Shown: positions 1-6,280 of the stretch, piece by piece | Layout: each line of letters begins with the position of its first letter | How positions within the stretch are numbered: the first letter of the stretch is position 1 | Assembly: GCA_021775195.1 (NCBI GenBank) | Contig: JAJFIG010000494.1 | Coordinates: 1 to 8,936 of the forward strand | Source: Rhodospirillales bacterium | GTDB taxonomy: Bacteria; Pseudomonadota; Alphaproteobacteria; Rhodospirillales; 2-02-FULL-58-16 | Direction: 5' to 3' | DNA length: 8,936 nucleotides | Made by a program: the position numbers and the translations under genes | The notes under the pieces: model-generated | What the model was told of the DNA's origin: nothing | What the model saw: only the letters and a program-made list of their open reading frames with translations | Database searches by the model: none

Positions 1-537
1 GGTCGCCGCCTCCACCGAGGCCGGGTTCATCACCGGCGCCATGGCACCGCGAAGCTGGTTCTCGATCCCCTTGGGCAGTCCCTTTGCCTTGATGGCGGCC
101 ATCAGGGTCTCGAACGTGTGCCGTCCGTGGGCGGCGACGGCGTCCGTGTTTTCCAATCCCTCCACGGCGCCGGAAGCGTCGGTCCGCAAATCCAGGTGCA
201 GGCCCTCGTTCCGGTTCGCCAGATCCCGGACCCAGGGCTCGACCACGAGGGTGCTATCGAGGGCCGTCCTGCCAAAAGTCCAGCGGATCAAGAAACCATC
301 CGCCAGCTTGCGGACCACCTCGACGTCGATGACCGTCCGGCTGCGAACAACCTGCTTGCGCTCGTCGTTGACGAATTGCTCCTTCTCCTTGAGCAACTCC
401 ATCCGGTGCCGCTCGCCGACCTCCCGCACGACGGGAAGCTGGACCACCTCCTGCTGATTTTGGGCAAACCCGTCCACCGGCCATAACGCCAGCACCGCCA
501 TGGCGGCGTAAAGCCGCGCCCCGTCCCGTAATTTCAT
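1..537 (-). CDS. Exported protein of unknown function, 3' end beyond the window
   Basis: A reading frame runs without a stop from an ATG at 537 to the left edge, giving 179 residues with the C-terminus missing. Residues 1-25 form a Sec signal peptide: a short basic start (MKLRDGAR), a hydrophobic core around residues 10-18, and a likely cut after GFA-25. The mature part opens with a charged, probably helical stretch (about 40-65, rich in E, K and R). Next comes a strand-like segment with valines and aromatics (about 66-100), a DLRTDASG turn near 116-123, and a helical region at 139-160. I recognise no family. The ATG is supported by an AGGGG ribosome site eight bases upstream (rc of 546-550). 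The Sel1-repeat gene lies upstream on the same strand across 149 bp, so co-transcription is possible but not shown. The reading frame and its export are well supported; the function is unknown. Confidence 0.75.
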   Translation of the reverse strand, partial: MKLRDGARLYAAMAVLALWPVDGFAQNQQEVVQLPVVREVGERHRMELLKEKEQFVNDERKQVVRSRTVIDVEVVRKLADGFLIRWTFGRTALDSTLVVEPWVRDLANRNEGLHLDLRTDASGAVEGLENTDAVAAHGRHTFETLMAAIKAKGLPKGIENQLRGAMAPVMNPASVEAAT

Positions 538-686
538 GGTTCCATCCCCTCGCGTCGTCTCGCCGCCCGTGGCAGCGTTCGATTATTCCAGCCGCCGGTT
601 TCGGTTTCCACGCCCAAATACGATTAATTTCTTAGATTTCCCCCCGCAGACGCCGTTTTTCACGGAAAACAACGAATTCACCTGGC
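538..686 (-). other. Intergenic gap between Sel1-repeat and exported-protein genes
   Basis: This 149-bp gap is visibly richer in A/T than its neighbours, especially 600-680, which fits a promoter for the exported protein. I found no convincing -35/-10 pair. A small CCGT/ACGG hairpin near 652-664 with a run of T could weaken read-through from the Sel1 gene, but it is too short to call a terminator. Confidence 0.3.
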
Positions 687-1406
687 TTATCGGTTCCCGG
701 GCACGTCCAATCCATCTTCTCCAGCCCTGCCCGGAACCCGGCCGGCATCGTCGCCGTCAAACCCGGCAACCAGTCGCCCGGCCTCGGCGACCTGAGCCGA
801 CGTCATCGCCGCCGCGACCACGTCCCGGTGCCCGGCGGCCATCTCCCATCCCCCGGACGCCGCCAGGCTCAGCCAGTACAGGGCCTGGACGGAATCCCGG
901 AGAACCCCGTGGCCATCGGCGTACAGGATACCGAGTTGATAGCAGGCGCTGGCGTGGCCCTGGGCCGCGGCCAGGCCGTACCAGCGGGCGGCCTCGGCGT
1001 CGTCCCTGGGGACGCCATGGCCATCATCAGTGGCCGCCCCGTCCCGGGCATCGTCGTGGAGAAGCCCGAGGGTGAACTGAGCCTCGGCGTCGCCCTTCCC
1101 GGCGGCGGCCCGATACCACCGCACCGCCTCGGCGTCGTCCTGGTCCACGCCCCGGCCCGTATCGAGCATGAGGGCAAAACCGGCCTGGGCCCCGGAGTGG
1201 CCCTGTTCGGCGGCCAGGCGGTACCAGTGGGCGGCCGCCCCATCGTCCTGAGGCACACCCCGGCCCAGGAGGAACATGCGCCCGAGGTTGAACCGGGCCG
1301 TGGCGTCGCCCCGCCGGGCTAGTTGCTCCATGATCCGGAACGAGCCGGAATAGTCACCCCCTTCATAGGCGGCGATCGCTTTCTGAAACAGGGCCCTGGT
1401 CGTCAC
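687..1406 (-). CDS. Sel1-like repeat (TPR-type) protein
   Basis: This 239-residue protein is built of Sel1-like repeats, alpha-helical hairpins that act as protein-protein adaptors. Four units are visible: about 33-70 (ATARFNLGRMFLLGRGV, then AAAHWYRLAAEQGH), 71-106, 107-151 and 152-187 (YQLGILYADGHGV, then ALYWLSLAASGG). The third unit has about nine extra residues (near 119-128) before its GHGV turn. A capping helix of the usual kind for these proteins (MTSAQVAEAGRLVAGF) follows at 201-216, then a low-complexity Gly/Asp/Arg tail. There is no signal peptide, so it is probably cytoplasmic. The start is GTG at 1406; no in-frame ATG lies upstream and the ribosome site is weak. The stop is TAA. 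It diverges from the exported ankyrin-repeat gene across 134 bp. The partner protein cannot be inferred. Confidence 0.85.
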   Translation of the reverse strand: MTTRALFQKAIAAYEGGDYSGSFRIMEQLARRGDATARFNLGRMFLLGRGVPQDDGAAAHWYRLAAEQGHSGAQAGFALMLDTGRGVDQDDAEAVRWYRAAAGKGDAEAQFTLGLLHDDARDGAATDDGHGVPRDDAEAARWYGLAAAQGHASACYQLGILYADGHGVLRDSVQALYWLSLAASGGWEMAAGHRDVVAAAMTSAQVAEAGRLVAGFDGDDAGRVPGRAGEDGLDVPGNR

Positions 1407-1540
1407 CCGATCATTTTCCCGCCTGCCCCCGCCACACCGCCGCGGCGGCTTGGCCTTGTGTCGCGCCGTCCTTCAAACATGGTACCTTCTTCCGACGGGG
1501 ACCGGAGGTCCCGGCGATTGATCCGTCATTCTGGACGATT
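1407..1540. promoter_or_regulatory. Divergent promoter region between Sel1 and ankyrin genes
   Basis: Both genes must start transcription from this 134-bp gap or beyond it. A weak plus-strand candidate is TTGTGT, 17 bases, ATGGTA around 1457-1485. A perfect 6-bp stem with a 3-base loop (GGGACC-GGA-GGTCCC, 1498-1512) lies about 30 bases before the ankyrin start and includes a GGAGGT that is too far away to serve that ATG. No operator is recognisable. Confidence 0.3.
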
Positions 1541-3163
1541 ATGAGATCGACAAGGCAATTTTTCCAGCCGGCGCTGACGCGGACTCTCGTCTCCATGCTG
1601 CTGTTCGTGGCGTTGAGCGCGGCGGCCCCGCCAACCAACACCCCCCATGGTGTCGTCGCCGGGGTCCGGGACGGGACCGCGATCGTCGTCCTCCGCGGCC
1701 CCGTGGCGCCCCGGCCCGGTGATCGGGTCCGCCAGGGGCAGCCGGGTCCAACCGACCCGCCCTTCGGAATCACGGTGTCCATCGCCGGCAATCAGGTCAC
1801 CGTACGCCAAAGCGACCCGGCGCGTCCTCTGGGCGCCGACCGCGAAGCCTTTTTCGAGACCGCGGCCCCGGCACCCCGCCTCGACCGCCACCTCGGGAAC
1901 CCCGAACCCGTCCGCTTTCCCCTGCCGGCGGCTCTCGGCACCGAGCAGGACCTGATCCGCGCCGCCACCAGCGGCGATGCGGCAACCGCCCGCATCGCCA
2001 TGGGCCGGCCGATCAACGTCGACGCCCTCGGCAGCCGCGGCGGCTGGCCCCTGGCCATCGCCGCCCAGCGCCGCCACATCGACATCGTCCGCGACCTGCT
2101 CGACCATCACGCCGATCCCAACCTCATCGACCGCAAGACCGGGCTCACCGCCCTCAAGATCGCCGCCAGCTGGGGCCGGGCCGGGGTCGCCCGCCTGCTC
2201 CTCGGCCACGGCGCCGCGGTCGACTACGCCGGTCCCCCGGGCGAGCCCTGGAACAAGGCATGGACGCCCCTCCATCACGCCGCCTCCGGCGACCACATGG
2301 AGACCGTGGAGGTCCTGCTAACCGTTGACGCCCGCGTTGATGGCGTTGACGGCGAGGGCGCGACGCCCCTGATGCGCGCCGCCGAGAACGGCGCCTTCCG
2401 CGCCGCCCGGCGCCTGCTCGCCAAGGGCGCCGATGTCGGCCACCGGTCCCGCTCCGGCGTCACCCCGCTGATGCTTGCCGCCACCGCCGACAGCCTGGCG
2501 ACCCTGGGCCTGCTGATCAAAAAGGGCGCCGGGATCGACGCCCGCATCCCCGAGGGCAGCGTCCTGCCCCGGCGCCTGTGGGGGGCGACGGCGCTGATGT
2601 TCGCCGCCGAGCGCGGACGCCACGCCGACGAGGTCGCCTTCCTCATCCTCGCCGGGGCGGAACCCGACCTCCGGTCCCGGGACGGCGAAACCGCCTACGA
2701 TTTCACCGCCCGCGCCCCCGACACCTGGGCCCGGGAGATCCTCGCCCCGTCCGTCAACCCCATTGCCGCGGCGTGGCACACGATGAAGGTCCGGGCCGGC
2801 TTCGATGCCTACAATGGCGATCCCCAGGACCTGCGCGCCATCCTCGGCCTCGGCATCCCGGCGAACCTGATCACCGATACCGGGCGCACCCTGCTCGGCC
2901 TCGCCACCGCCGCCGGCAACCGGGCGGCGATGGCGGTACTCCAGGACATGGGGGCCAACCCCAACCTCGCCAACAGGGCCGGCGACACCCCGCTCCACAT
3001 CGCCGCCGCCGCCGGCCACCTCGAGGCCTTCGTCCAGCTCCTCGCCGATGGCGGCGATCCGGACCTGAGAAACGGCTCCGGGCTCCTCCCCCGCCAACTG
3101 GTGCCGCCCTCCCGGCGCCCCGCCTTCATCACCGCCCTGGAAAAGGCGGCCAAGGGGTTATGA
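1541..3163 (+). CDS. Secreted/periplasmic ankyrin-repeat protein
   Basis: This 540-residue protein has a signal peptide at about 1-29: basic RSTRQ, a hydrophobic run LVSMLLFVALS, then an AAA-type cut. A beta-rich region at about 36-107 holds two similar strand-turn units (GVVAGVRDGTAIVVL and GITVSIAGNQVTVRQ) with a PGDRV turn. Ankyrin repeats fill most of the rest. Clear units begin near 167, 201, 240 (WTPLHHAASGDHMETVEVLL), 273 (GATPLMRAAENG), 306 (GVTPLMLAA) and 348. The stretch at about 390-445 is degenerate, and two good units follow near 449 and 481 (GDTPLHIAAAAGHLEAFVQLL). Ankyrin repeats bind other proteins and have no catalytic role. The ATG has only a poor ribosome site. The protein should act outside the cytoplasm, unlike the divergent Sel1 protein. 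Its partner is unknown. Confidence 0.88.
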   Translation: MRSTRQFFQPALTRTLVSMLLFVALSAAAPPTNTPHGVVAGVRDGTAIVVLRGPVAPRPGDRVRQGQPGPTDPPFGITVSIAGNQVTVRQSDPARPLGADREAFFETAAPAPRLDRHLGNPEPVRFPLPAALGTEQDLIRAATSGDAATARIAMGRPINVDALGSRGGWPLAIAAQRRHIDIVRDLLDHHADPNLIDRKTGLTALKIAASWGRAGVARLLLGHGAAVDYAGPPGEPWNKAWTPLHHAASGDHMETVEVLLTVDARVDGVDGEGATPLMRAAENGAFRAARRLLAKGADVGHRSRSGVTPLMLAATADSLATLGLLIKKGAGIDARIPEGSVLPRRLWGATALMFAAERGRHADEVAFLILAGAEPDLRSRDGETAYDFTARAPDTWAREILAPSVNPIAAAWHTMKVRAGFDAYNGDPQDLRAILGLGIPANLITDTGRTLLGLATAAGNRAAMAVLQDMGANPNLANRAGDTPLHIAAAAGHLEAFVQLLADGGDPDLRNGSGLLPRQLVPPSRRPAFITALEKAAKGL

Positions 3164-3183
3164 CGGCGGCGCCCCTCCGCCCC

Positions 3184-3200
3184 TGTCGGAATTCCTTACA
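3184..3200 (+). promoter_or_regulatory. Upstream activator site 1 (TGT-N11-ACA)
   Basis: The sequence is TGTCGGAATTCCTTACA, followed by CC. It is the first of three near-identical 17-bp elements. The outer TGT/ACA form an inverted pair, as in many sites for NtrC-family enhancer-binding proteins. Its centre lies about 204 bases upstream of the start site predicted from the sigma-54 promoter. Confidence 0.7.
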
Positions 3201-3246
3201 CCCTGATTGGCGGAAAACCTGGAATCGTTTCAGTATTCGCCACAGG

Positions 3247-3263
3247 TGTCGGAAATCTTTACA
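3247..3263 (+). promoter_or_regulatory. Upstream activator site 2 (TGT-N11-ACA)
   Basis: The sequence is TGTCGGAAATCTTTACA, also followed by CC. It begins 63 bp after site 1, close to six helical turns, so both would face the same side of the DNA. Its centre is about 141 bases upstream of the predicted start site. Confidence 0.7.
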
Positions 3264-3290
3264 CCTTTTTTGAGAACGAACCGGGAATTG

Positions 3291-3307
3291 TGTCGGATTT
3301 CTTTACA
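3291..3307 (+). promoter_or_regulatory. Upstream activator site 3 (TGT-N11-ACA)
   Basis: The sequence is TGTCGGATTTCTTTACA. It begins 44 bp after site 2, a little over four helical turns. Its centre is about 97 bases upstream of the predicted start, within the usual range for sigma-54 activator sites. Confidence 0.7.
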
Positions 3308-3368
3308 GGTCCGGTGGCGGCCCGAATTCGGCCCCGCCCAAGCCCTTGTAATTGAACGATACCCAAAC

Positions 3369-3386
3369 TTGGCACGGTTCTTGCTT
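3369..3386 (+). promoter_or_regulatory. Sigma-54 (RpoN) -24/-12 promoter
   Basis: TTGGCACGGTTCTTGCTT matches the RpoN consensus TGGCAC-N5-TTGCW exactly. The invariant GG (3371-3372) and GC (3383-3384) are separated by the required ten bases. Transcription should begin near 3396. Such promoters need an ATP-driven enhancer-binding protein, for which the three upstream repeats are the natural sites. Confidence 0.85.
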
Positions 3387-3517
3387 GGATTTCTGCTCGT
3401 GCCGAAGAACCGGCAGCCGCGCCTCGACTCGGGGGGAAACCGAAATTTTGAGGCATCGAAGCAGCCGGCGGTGGCGCCCGGGCGGCGATGATGTCGCCCG
3501 AATGTCGAAACGCAAGT

Positions 3518-3522
3518 GAGGT
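3518..3522 (+). promoter_or_regulatory. Ribosome binding site fixing the PEP-CTERM start
   Basis: GAGGT sits ten bases before the ATG at 3533 in an otherwise A-rich stretch. It supports 3533 over the in-frame ATGs at 3488 and 3491, which have no comparable site and would put a polar extension before the signal peptide. Confidence 0.7.
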
Positions 3523-3532
3523 AATTAAGAAA

Positions 3533-4225
3533 ATGAACTTCTGGAGTCGTAAATTTCTACCCCTGTCGGTCCTGCTCCTATCAATGAGCGCCGGACAGGC
3601 ATTCGCCGGCGTCGTTCTTTCCCCGAACGCCGTCATCAACAATTCCCTGGGCGAGTTCAATGCCGGGCTCGGGGTCAACAACCTGCTCGATCAGTCCGGG
3701 CTGTCGGCACCCTACGTCAGCGGGGTTACCGATTTCACCGCCTATACCGGCGCCGGCCCGACCCACGCCGGTAACGCCGATCCGGGGGGCATCCCCTTCG
3801 CTAGCCCCAGTGGCGTCACGTCCGGCATCATCGATTTCGACCTGGGGGCGGTCTTCAACCTCAGCCACTTCATCCTTTGGGGTGATGACACCCTGGGCAG
3901 CGGTGACGGAACACCCAGGAATTTCTCCCTCGCCGGTGCGCTGGTTTCGGACTTTTCCTCATCCACGTCCCTGGGCGGTTTCACCAGCGCCGCCACCACC
4001 GGCGCGCCGATCCCGGGACAGGTCTTTTCCTTCGCCCCGACCATGGCACGGTTCGTCCGCTTCCAGATCAGCAACGTCCACGGCTCGCCGCCCAACGTCA
4101 ACATCGGCGAGGTCGCCTTCGGCGATACCACCGTGGCCACGACCGTTCCCGAACCGGGGACACTTACGGTCCTCGGTCTCGGCCTCGCCGGTCTCGGTGT
4201 GATACGCCGCCGCAAGCGCGCCTGA
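3533..4225 (+). CDS. PEP-CTERM sorted protein with discoidin-like domain
   Basis: This 230-residue exported protein has a signal peptide at 1-25 (MNFWSRK, a hydrophobic LPLSVLLLSMS core, cut after AFA-25). The C-terminus carries the full exosortase signal: VPEP at 205-208, a hydrophobic segment at about 210-224 rich in Gly and Leu, and RRRKR at 225-229. In this family the motif is recognised by an inner-membrane exosortase that removes the tail and releases the protein to the surface or extracellular polymer. The middle (about 30-197) looks like a galactose-binding/F5-8C (discoidin-like) beta sandwich: IIDFDLGAVFNLSHFILWG near 99-117 and ARFVRFQISN at 172-181, then NIGEVAFG at 190-197. A carbohydrate-binding role in the extracellular matrix is inferred. 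No exosortase or polysaccharide gene lies in the window, so sorting would act in trans. It appears monocistronic under sigma-54 control. Confidence 0.9.
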   Translation: MNFWSRKFLPLSVLLLSMSAGQAFAGVVLSPNAVINNSLGEFNAGLGVNNLLDQSGLSAPYVSGVTDFTAYTGAGPTHAGNADPGGIPFASPSGVTSGIIDFDLGAVFNLSHFILWGDDTLGSGDGTPRNFSLAGALVSDFSSSTSLGGFTSAATTGAPIPGQVFSFAPTMARFVRFQISNVHGSPPNVNIGEVAFGDTTVATTVPEPGTLTVLGLGLAGLGVIRRRKRA

Positions 4226-4242
4226 CGCCATCCGGACACGAC

Positions 4243-4279
4243 AAAGGCCCCGACGGCGGTGCCGTCGGGGCCTTTTGTT
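4243..4279. terminator. Strong bidirectional intrinsic terminator
   Basis: A perfect 15-bp stem, 4243-4257 with 4261-4275, has a 3-base loop (GGT) and a GC-rich core. On the plus strand it ends in TTTTGTTT. On the minus strand its AAA arm gives a short T run, so it can also stop the phasin transcript. It sits 17 bp after the PEP-CTERM stop and 36 bp beyond the phasin stop, shared by the two convergent genes. Confidence 0.92.
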
Positions 4280-4311
4280 TGTGCCCGGCTCTTGGCGCCG
4301 GTGACGCCTGT

Positions 4312-4803
4312 TCAGGCGGCCTGGAACTGCTGCGCCTTCTTCAGGTTCGCGGCAACGGTAGCCTGGACCGGCTTGAGAACGTCCTTGGCGACCGTCTGCG
4401 TCACCGTGGCCAGCTCCTTACCGAACGCCGCCGTCTGCTCCTGGGCGGCCTTGACCAGGCCGGCCTGGACCGTCAGCGCGTCCTTGGGATTGTCCACCGC
4501 CATCAGCGTCTCGACGTTGGCGGCTTGGCCTTCGAGGGCGACCGTGACCTGAGACGTGGCCAGCTCGGCGATCTTGGTCATGCCGTCGATGGTGGCCTTT
4601 GCGACGGCGACGCCGGCGTCCATGTTGGCGCGGTGGGTCGCGGTGACCAGGTCAAGATTGGCGACCGCGGCCTTGCGGGCCTTGGCGGCCTCGACTTCGG
4701 CGACGGCGGTGAATTTCTCGTTGTTCTCCTTCACCGCGGCGAGGGCGTCGGTGACGGCGGTGCGGACAAGGTTGAGGGGATCATTGAGATTTATGTTGGT
4801 CAT
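4312..4803 (-). CDS. Phasin family protein (PHA granule-associated)
   Basis: This 163-residue protein is Ala/Lys/Glu/Val-rich, almost wholly helical, and has no Cys or Trp. It fits the Phasin_2 / PhaP type. Phasins coat polyhydroxyalkanoate granules, control their size and number, and block non-specific protein binding. Typical features are the helical N-terminal half (about 10-100) and the conserved block at about 106-160: NPKDALTVQAGLVKAAQEQ, then DVLKPVQATVAANLKKA with its Pro before the last helix. The length is normal for the family. The ATG at 4803 has an AAGGAAA ribosome site (rc of about 4813-4819). The upstream region carries a good sigma-70-like promoter and two PhaR-type boxes, which supports the assignment independently. 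The synthase and regulator genes are not in the window. The gene converges on the PEP-CTERM gene. Confidence 0.88.
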   Translation of the reverse strand: MTNINLNDPLNLVRTAVTDALAAVKENNEKFTAVAEVEAAKARKAAVANLDLVTATHRANMDAGVAVAKATIDGMTKIAELATSQVTVALEGQAANVETLMAVDNPKDALTVQAGLVKAAQEQTAAFGKELATVTQTVAKDVLKPVQATVAANLKKAQQFQAA

Positions 4804-4877
4804 CGTCTGGTTTCCTTATTCCATCGTATGGCTAAAAGGGTTCTGCCGGTGGCCTGTCATCAGCACCGCCAGCATTT

Positions 4878-4888
4878 CTGCAATGCAA
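4878..4888. promoter_or_regulatory. PhaR-like operator at the phasin start site
   Basis: CTGCAATGCAA (TTGCATTGCAG on the transcribed strand) fits the CTGC-N3-GCAG sites described for PhaR repressors of alphaproteobacteria at seven of eight fixed positions. It covers the predicted transcription start just below the -10 box, a repressing position. In that system PhaR leaves the DNA when it binds PHA, which induces the phasin. Confidence 0.55.
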
Positions 4889-4895
4889 TAAGCAA

Positions 4896-4923
4896 AATAT
4901 ACAGCGTTTCCAACGCATGTCAA
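4896..4923 (-). promoter_or_regulatory. Sigma-70-like phasin promoter
   Basis: On the minus strand TTGACA (4918-4923), a 16-base spacer and TATATT (4896-4901) are close to the housekeeping consensus. Transcription should start near 4889, giving a leader of about 85 nt before the phasin ATG. Confidence 0.7.
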
Positions 4924-4932
4924 GGAAAATTG

Positions 4933-4943
4933 CTGCACTGCAC
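4933..4943. promoter_or_regulatory. Second PhaR-like operator upstream of phasin -35
   Basis: CTGCACTGCAC, inside the larger TTGCTGCACTGCACAA, shares the TGCA-N-TGCAG core with the first box and lies about ten bases above the -35 element. The two boxes, 55 bp apart, flank the promoter and could bind the repressor together. Confidence 0.5.
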
Positions 4944-5092
4944 AATAGATATTCTGGGCCTGTTTTCGGCCCTTTTCCGGCCGCTCCCGAGGTTGCCGCT
5001 TCCCCGCGCCACCGCGATGGCGTAGCGTTGGCCGCCGCCGGCCCCGGACGAACCAAGGACGGCGCCCGACCACGCCTTTAATGGGGACCTGA
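4944..5092 (+). other. Upstream region of the hydrolase-oxidase operon
   Basis: This is the right-hand part of the 289-bp divergent gap between the phasin and the ArgE-like gene. It should hold the promoter for the plus-strand operon, but no convincing -35/-10 or sigma-54 pair is visible. A GGGGACC ribosome site lies just before the ATG at 5093. A small GGGCC/GGCCC hairpin (4956-4972) followed by TTTT is noted but is too weak to call. Confidence 0.3.
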
Positions 5093-6271
5093 ATGGCCGC
5101 CGACAAACCCGCCCGCTACACCAGCGTCGAGATGATCCGCCGGCTCATCGCCTTCGACACCGTCAGCCACAAATCGAACCTCGATCTCCTCGAATTCGTC
5201 AGCGCCTACCTCGCCGGCCACGGCGTCGAGAGCACCTTCATCTACAACGACGACCGGCAGAAGGCCAACCTCTACGCCACCCTCGGCCCCACCGACCGCG
5301 GCGGCATTCTGCTTTCCGGGCACACCGACGTGGTCCCGGTGGAGGGCCAGGACTGGCACACCGACCCCTTCACCATGGCCGAGAAGGACGGGCGCCTCTA
5401 CGGCCGCGGCACCGCCGACATGAAGAGCTTCATCGCCATCGTCCTCGCCCTGACGCCTGAGTTCCTCGAGCGCGGCCTCGAGACCCCGATCCACTTCTCC
5501 TTCTCCCACGACGAGGAGGTCGGCTGCATCGGCATCGCCAGTCTCATCGACATCCTCAAGGACGCCCCCGTCAAGCCGGCCATGTGCATCGTCGGCGAAC
5601 CCACCGAGATGCAGGTCGTGATCGCCCACAAGGGCAAGCAGTACCTGCGCGCCCACGTCGACGGCCGGGAGTGTCATTCCTCCCTGGCGCCCGAGGGCGT
5701 CAACGCCGTCGAATACGCCGCCGAGCTCATCGGCTTCATCCGCGGCCTGGCGCAGCGCTCCCAGACCGAGGGGCCCTTCGATCACGACTTCGACGTTCCC
5801 CACACCACCCTGATGACCGGCGTCGTCCACGGCGGCACCAACCTCAACATTGTCCCCAACCATTGCTGGTTCGATTTCGAGGTCCGCGAGATCCCCGGCG
5901 ACGACCCCTTCCCCAAGATCGCCGAGATCAAGGCCTTCGCCCGCGACCAGCTCGAGCCCCGCATGCACGCCGTCGACCCGTCGACGGGCATCCGTTTCGA
6001 GGACATGTCGATGCGCCCGAGCCTCGACACCCGCCCCGACGAGGACGTCGTCGCCTTCGTCAAGGCCCTGGCCGAGCGCAATGACCACGGCAAGGTCGCC
6101 TTCGGCACCGAGGGCGCCCATTTCCAACACTACGCCCGCATCCCGACGGTGGTCTGCGGCCCCGGCTCCATCGCCCAGGCCCACAAGCCCGACGAGTTCA
6201 TCAGCCTCGAGCAGATCGAAAAGTGCGAGGCCTTCCTCCGCCGCCTCATGGACCGGGTGTGCTTGAATTAG
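5093..6271 (+). CDS. argE: ArgE-type N-acyl amino acid deacylase, M20 family
   Basis: This 392-residue protein is a di-zinc M20 metallohydrolase of the acetylornithine deacetylase type, which removes the acetyl group from N2-acetylornithine or related N-acyl amino acids. Length and all expected catalytic and metal residues match. SGHTDVVPV carries His77 and Asp79, GRGTADMKSF carries bridging Asp109, and HDEEVG carries the base Glu141 and ligand Glu142. Glu169 lies in VGEPT, and His364 in AQAHKPDE. The lid/dimerisation domain lies at about 180-290, with HGGTNLNIVPNHC marking the usual substrate region. The protein is cytoplasmic. It is followed after 9 bp by an FAD amine/amino acid oxidase, not by other arg genes. 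Many alphaproteobacteria make ornithine with ArgJ, so a catabolic role on an acylated amino acid or amine is at least as likely as arginine synthesis. The family call is sure; the substrate is not. Confidence 0.9.
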   Translation: MAADKPARYTSVEMIRRLIAFDTVSHKSNLDLLEFVSAYLAGHGVESTFIYNDDRQKANLYATLGPTDRGGILLSGHTDVVPVEGQDWHTDPFTMAEKDGRLYGRGTADMKSFIAIVLALTPEFLERGLETPIHFSFSHDEEVGCIGIASLIDILKDAPVKPAMCIVGEPTEMQVVIAHKGKQYLRAHVDGRECHSSLAPEGVNAVEYAAELIGFIRGLAQRSQTEGPFDHDFDVPHTTLMTGVVHGGTNLNIVPNHCWFDFEVREIPGDDPFPKIAEIKAFARDQLEPRMHAVDPSTGIRFEDMSMRPSLDTRPDEDVVAFVKALAERNDHGKVAFGTEGAHFQHYARIPTVVCGPGSIAQAHKPDEFISLEQIEKCEAFLRRLMDRVCLN

Positions 6272-6280
6272 GGACCTGCA

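Larger units (their letters stand above)
3164..3532 (+). promoter_or_regulatory. Long regulatory region upstream of the PEP-CTERM gene
   Basis: This 369-bp stretch holds no credible gene. It carries three 17-bp direct repeats, a sigma-54 promoter, a leader of about 137 nt and a ribosome site, each listed separately. The leader also contains a 6-bp inverted repeat, CGGGCG (3479-3484) with CGCCCG (3495-3500), whose loop holds two ATG triplets that are probably not used as starts. I see no terminator for the ankyrin gene at its left end. Confidence 0.8.

Noticed and set aside
41..486. Plus-strand frames over the first 500 bases
   Set aside because: They are antisense to a minus-strand frame that has a signal peptide, a ribosome site and no stop over 179 codons.
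2318..3097. Long minus-strand frame opposite the ankyrin gene
   Set aside because: It mirrors the periodic ankyrin codons and has no domain or start signal.
3184..3307. Three evenly similar repeats as a possible CRISPR array
   Set aside because: Repeats are only 17 bp, imperfect and unequally spaced (63 and 44 bp), sit upstream of a promoter, and no cas gene is near.
3207..3491. A 94-codon frame between the ankyrin and PEP-CTERM genes
   Set aside because: It runs through two activator sites and the sigma-54 promoter, resembles no protein and lacks the codon bias of its neighbours.
3488..3532. Upstream in-frame ATGs that would lengthen the PEP-CTERM protein by 15 residues
   Set aside because: The extension is polar and would precede the signal peptide. 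The good GAGGT ribosome site is placed for the ATG at 3533.
4956..4976. GGGCC/GGCCC hairpin followed by TTTT as a plus-strand terminator
   Set aside because: The stem is only five pairs with a seven-base loop, and no plus-strand gene ends upstream of it.
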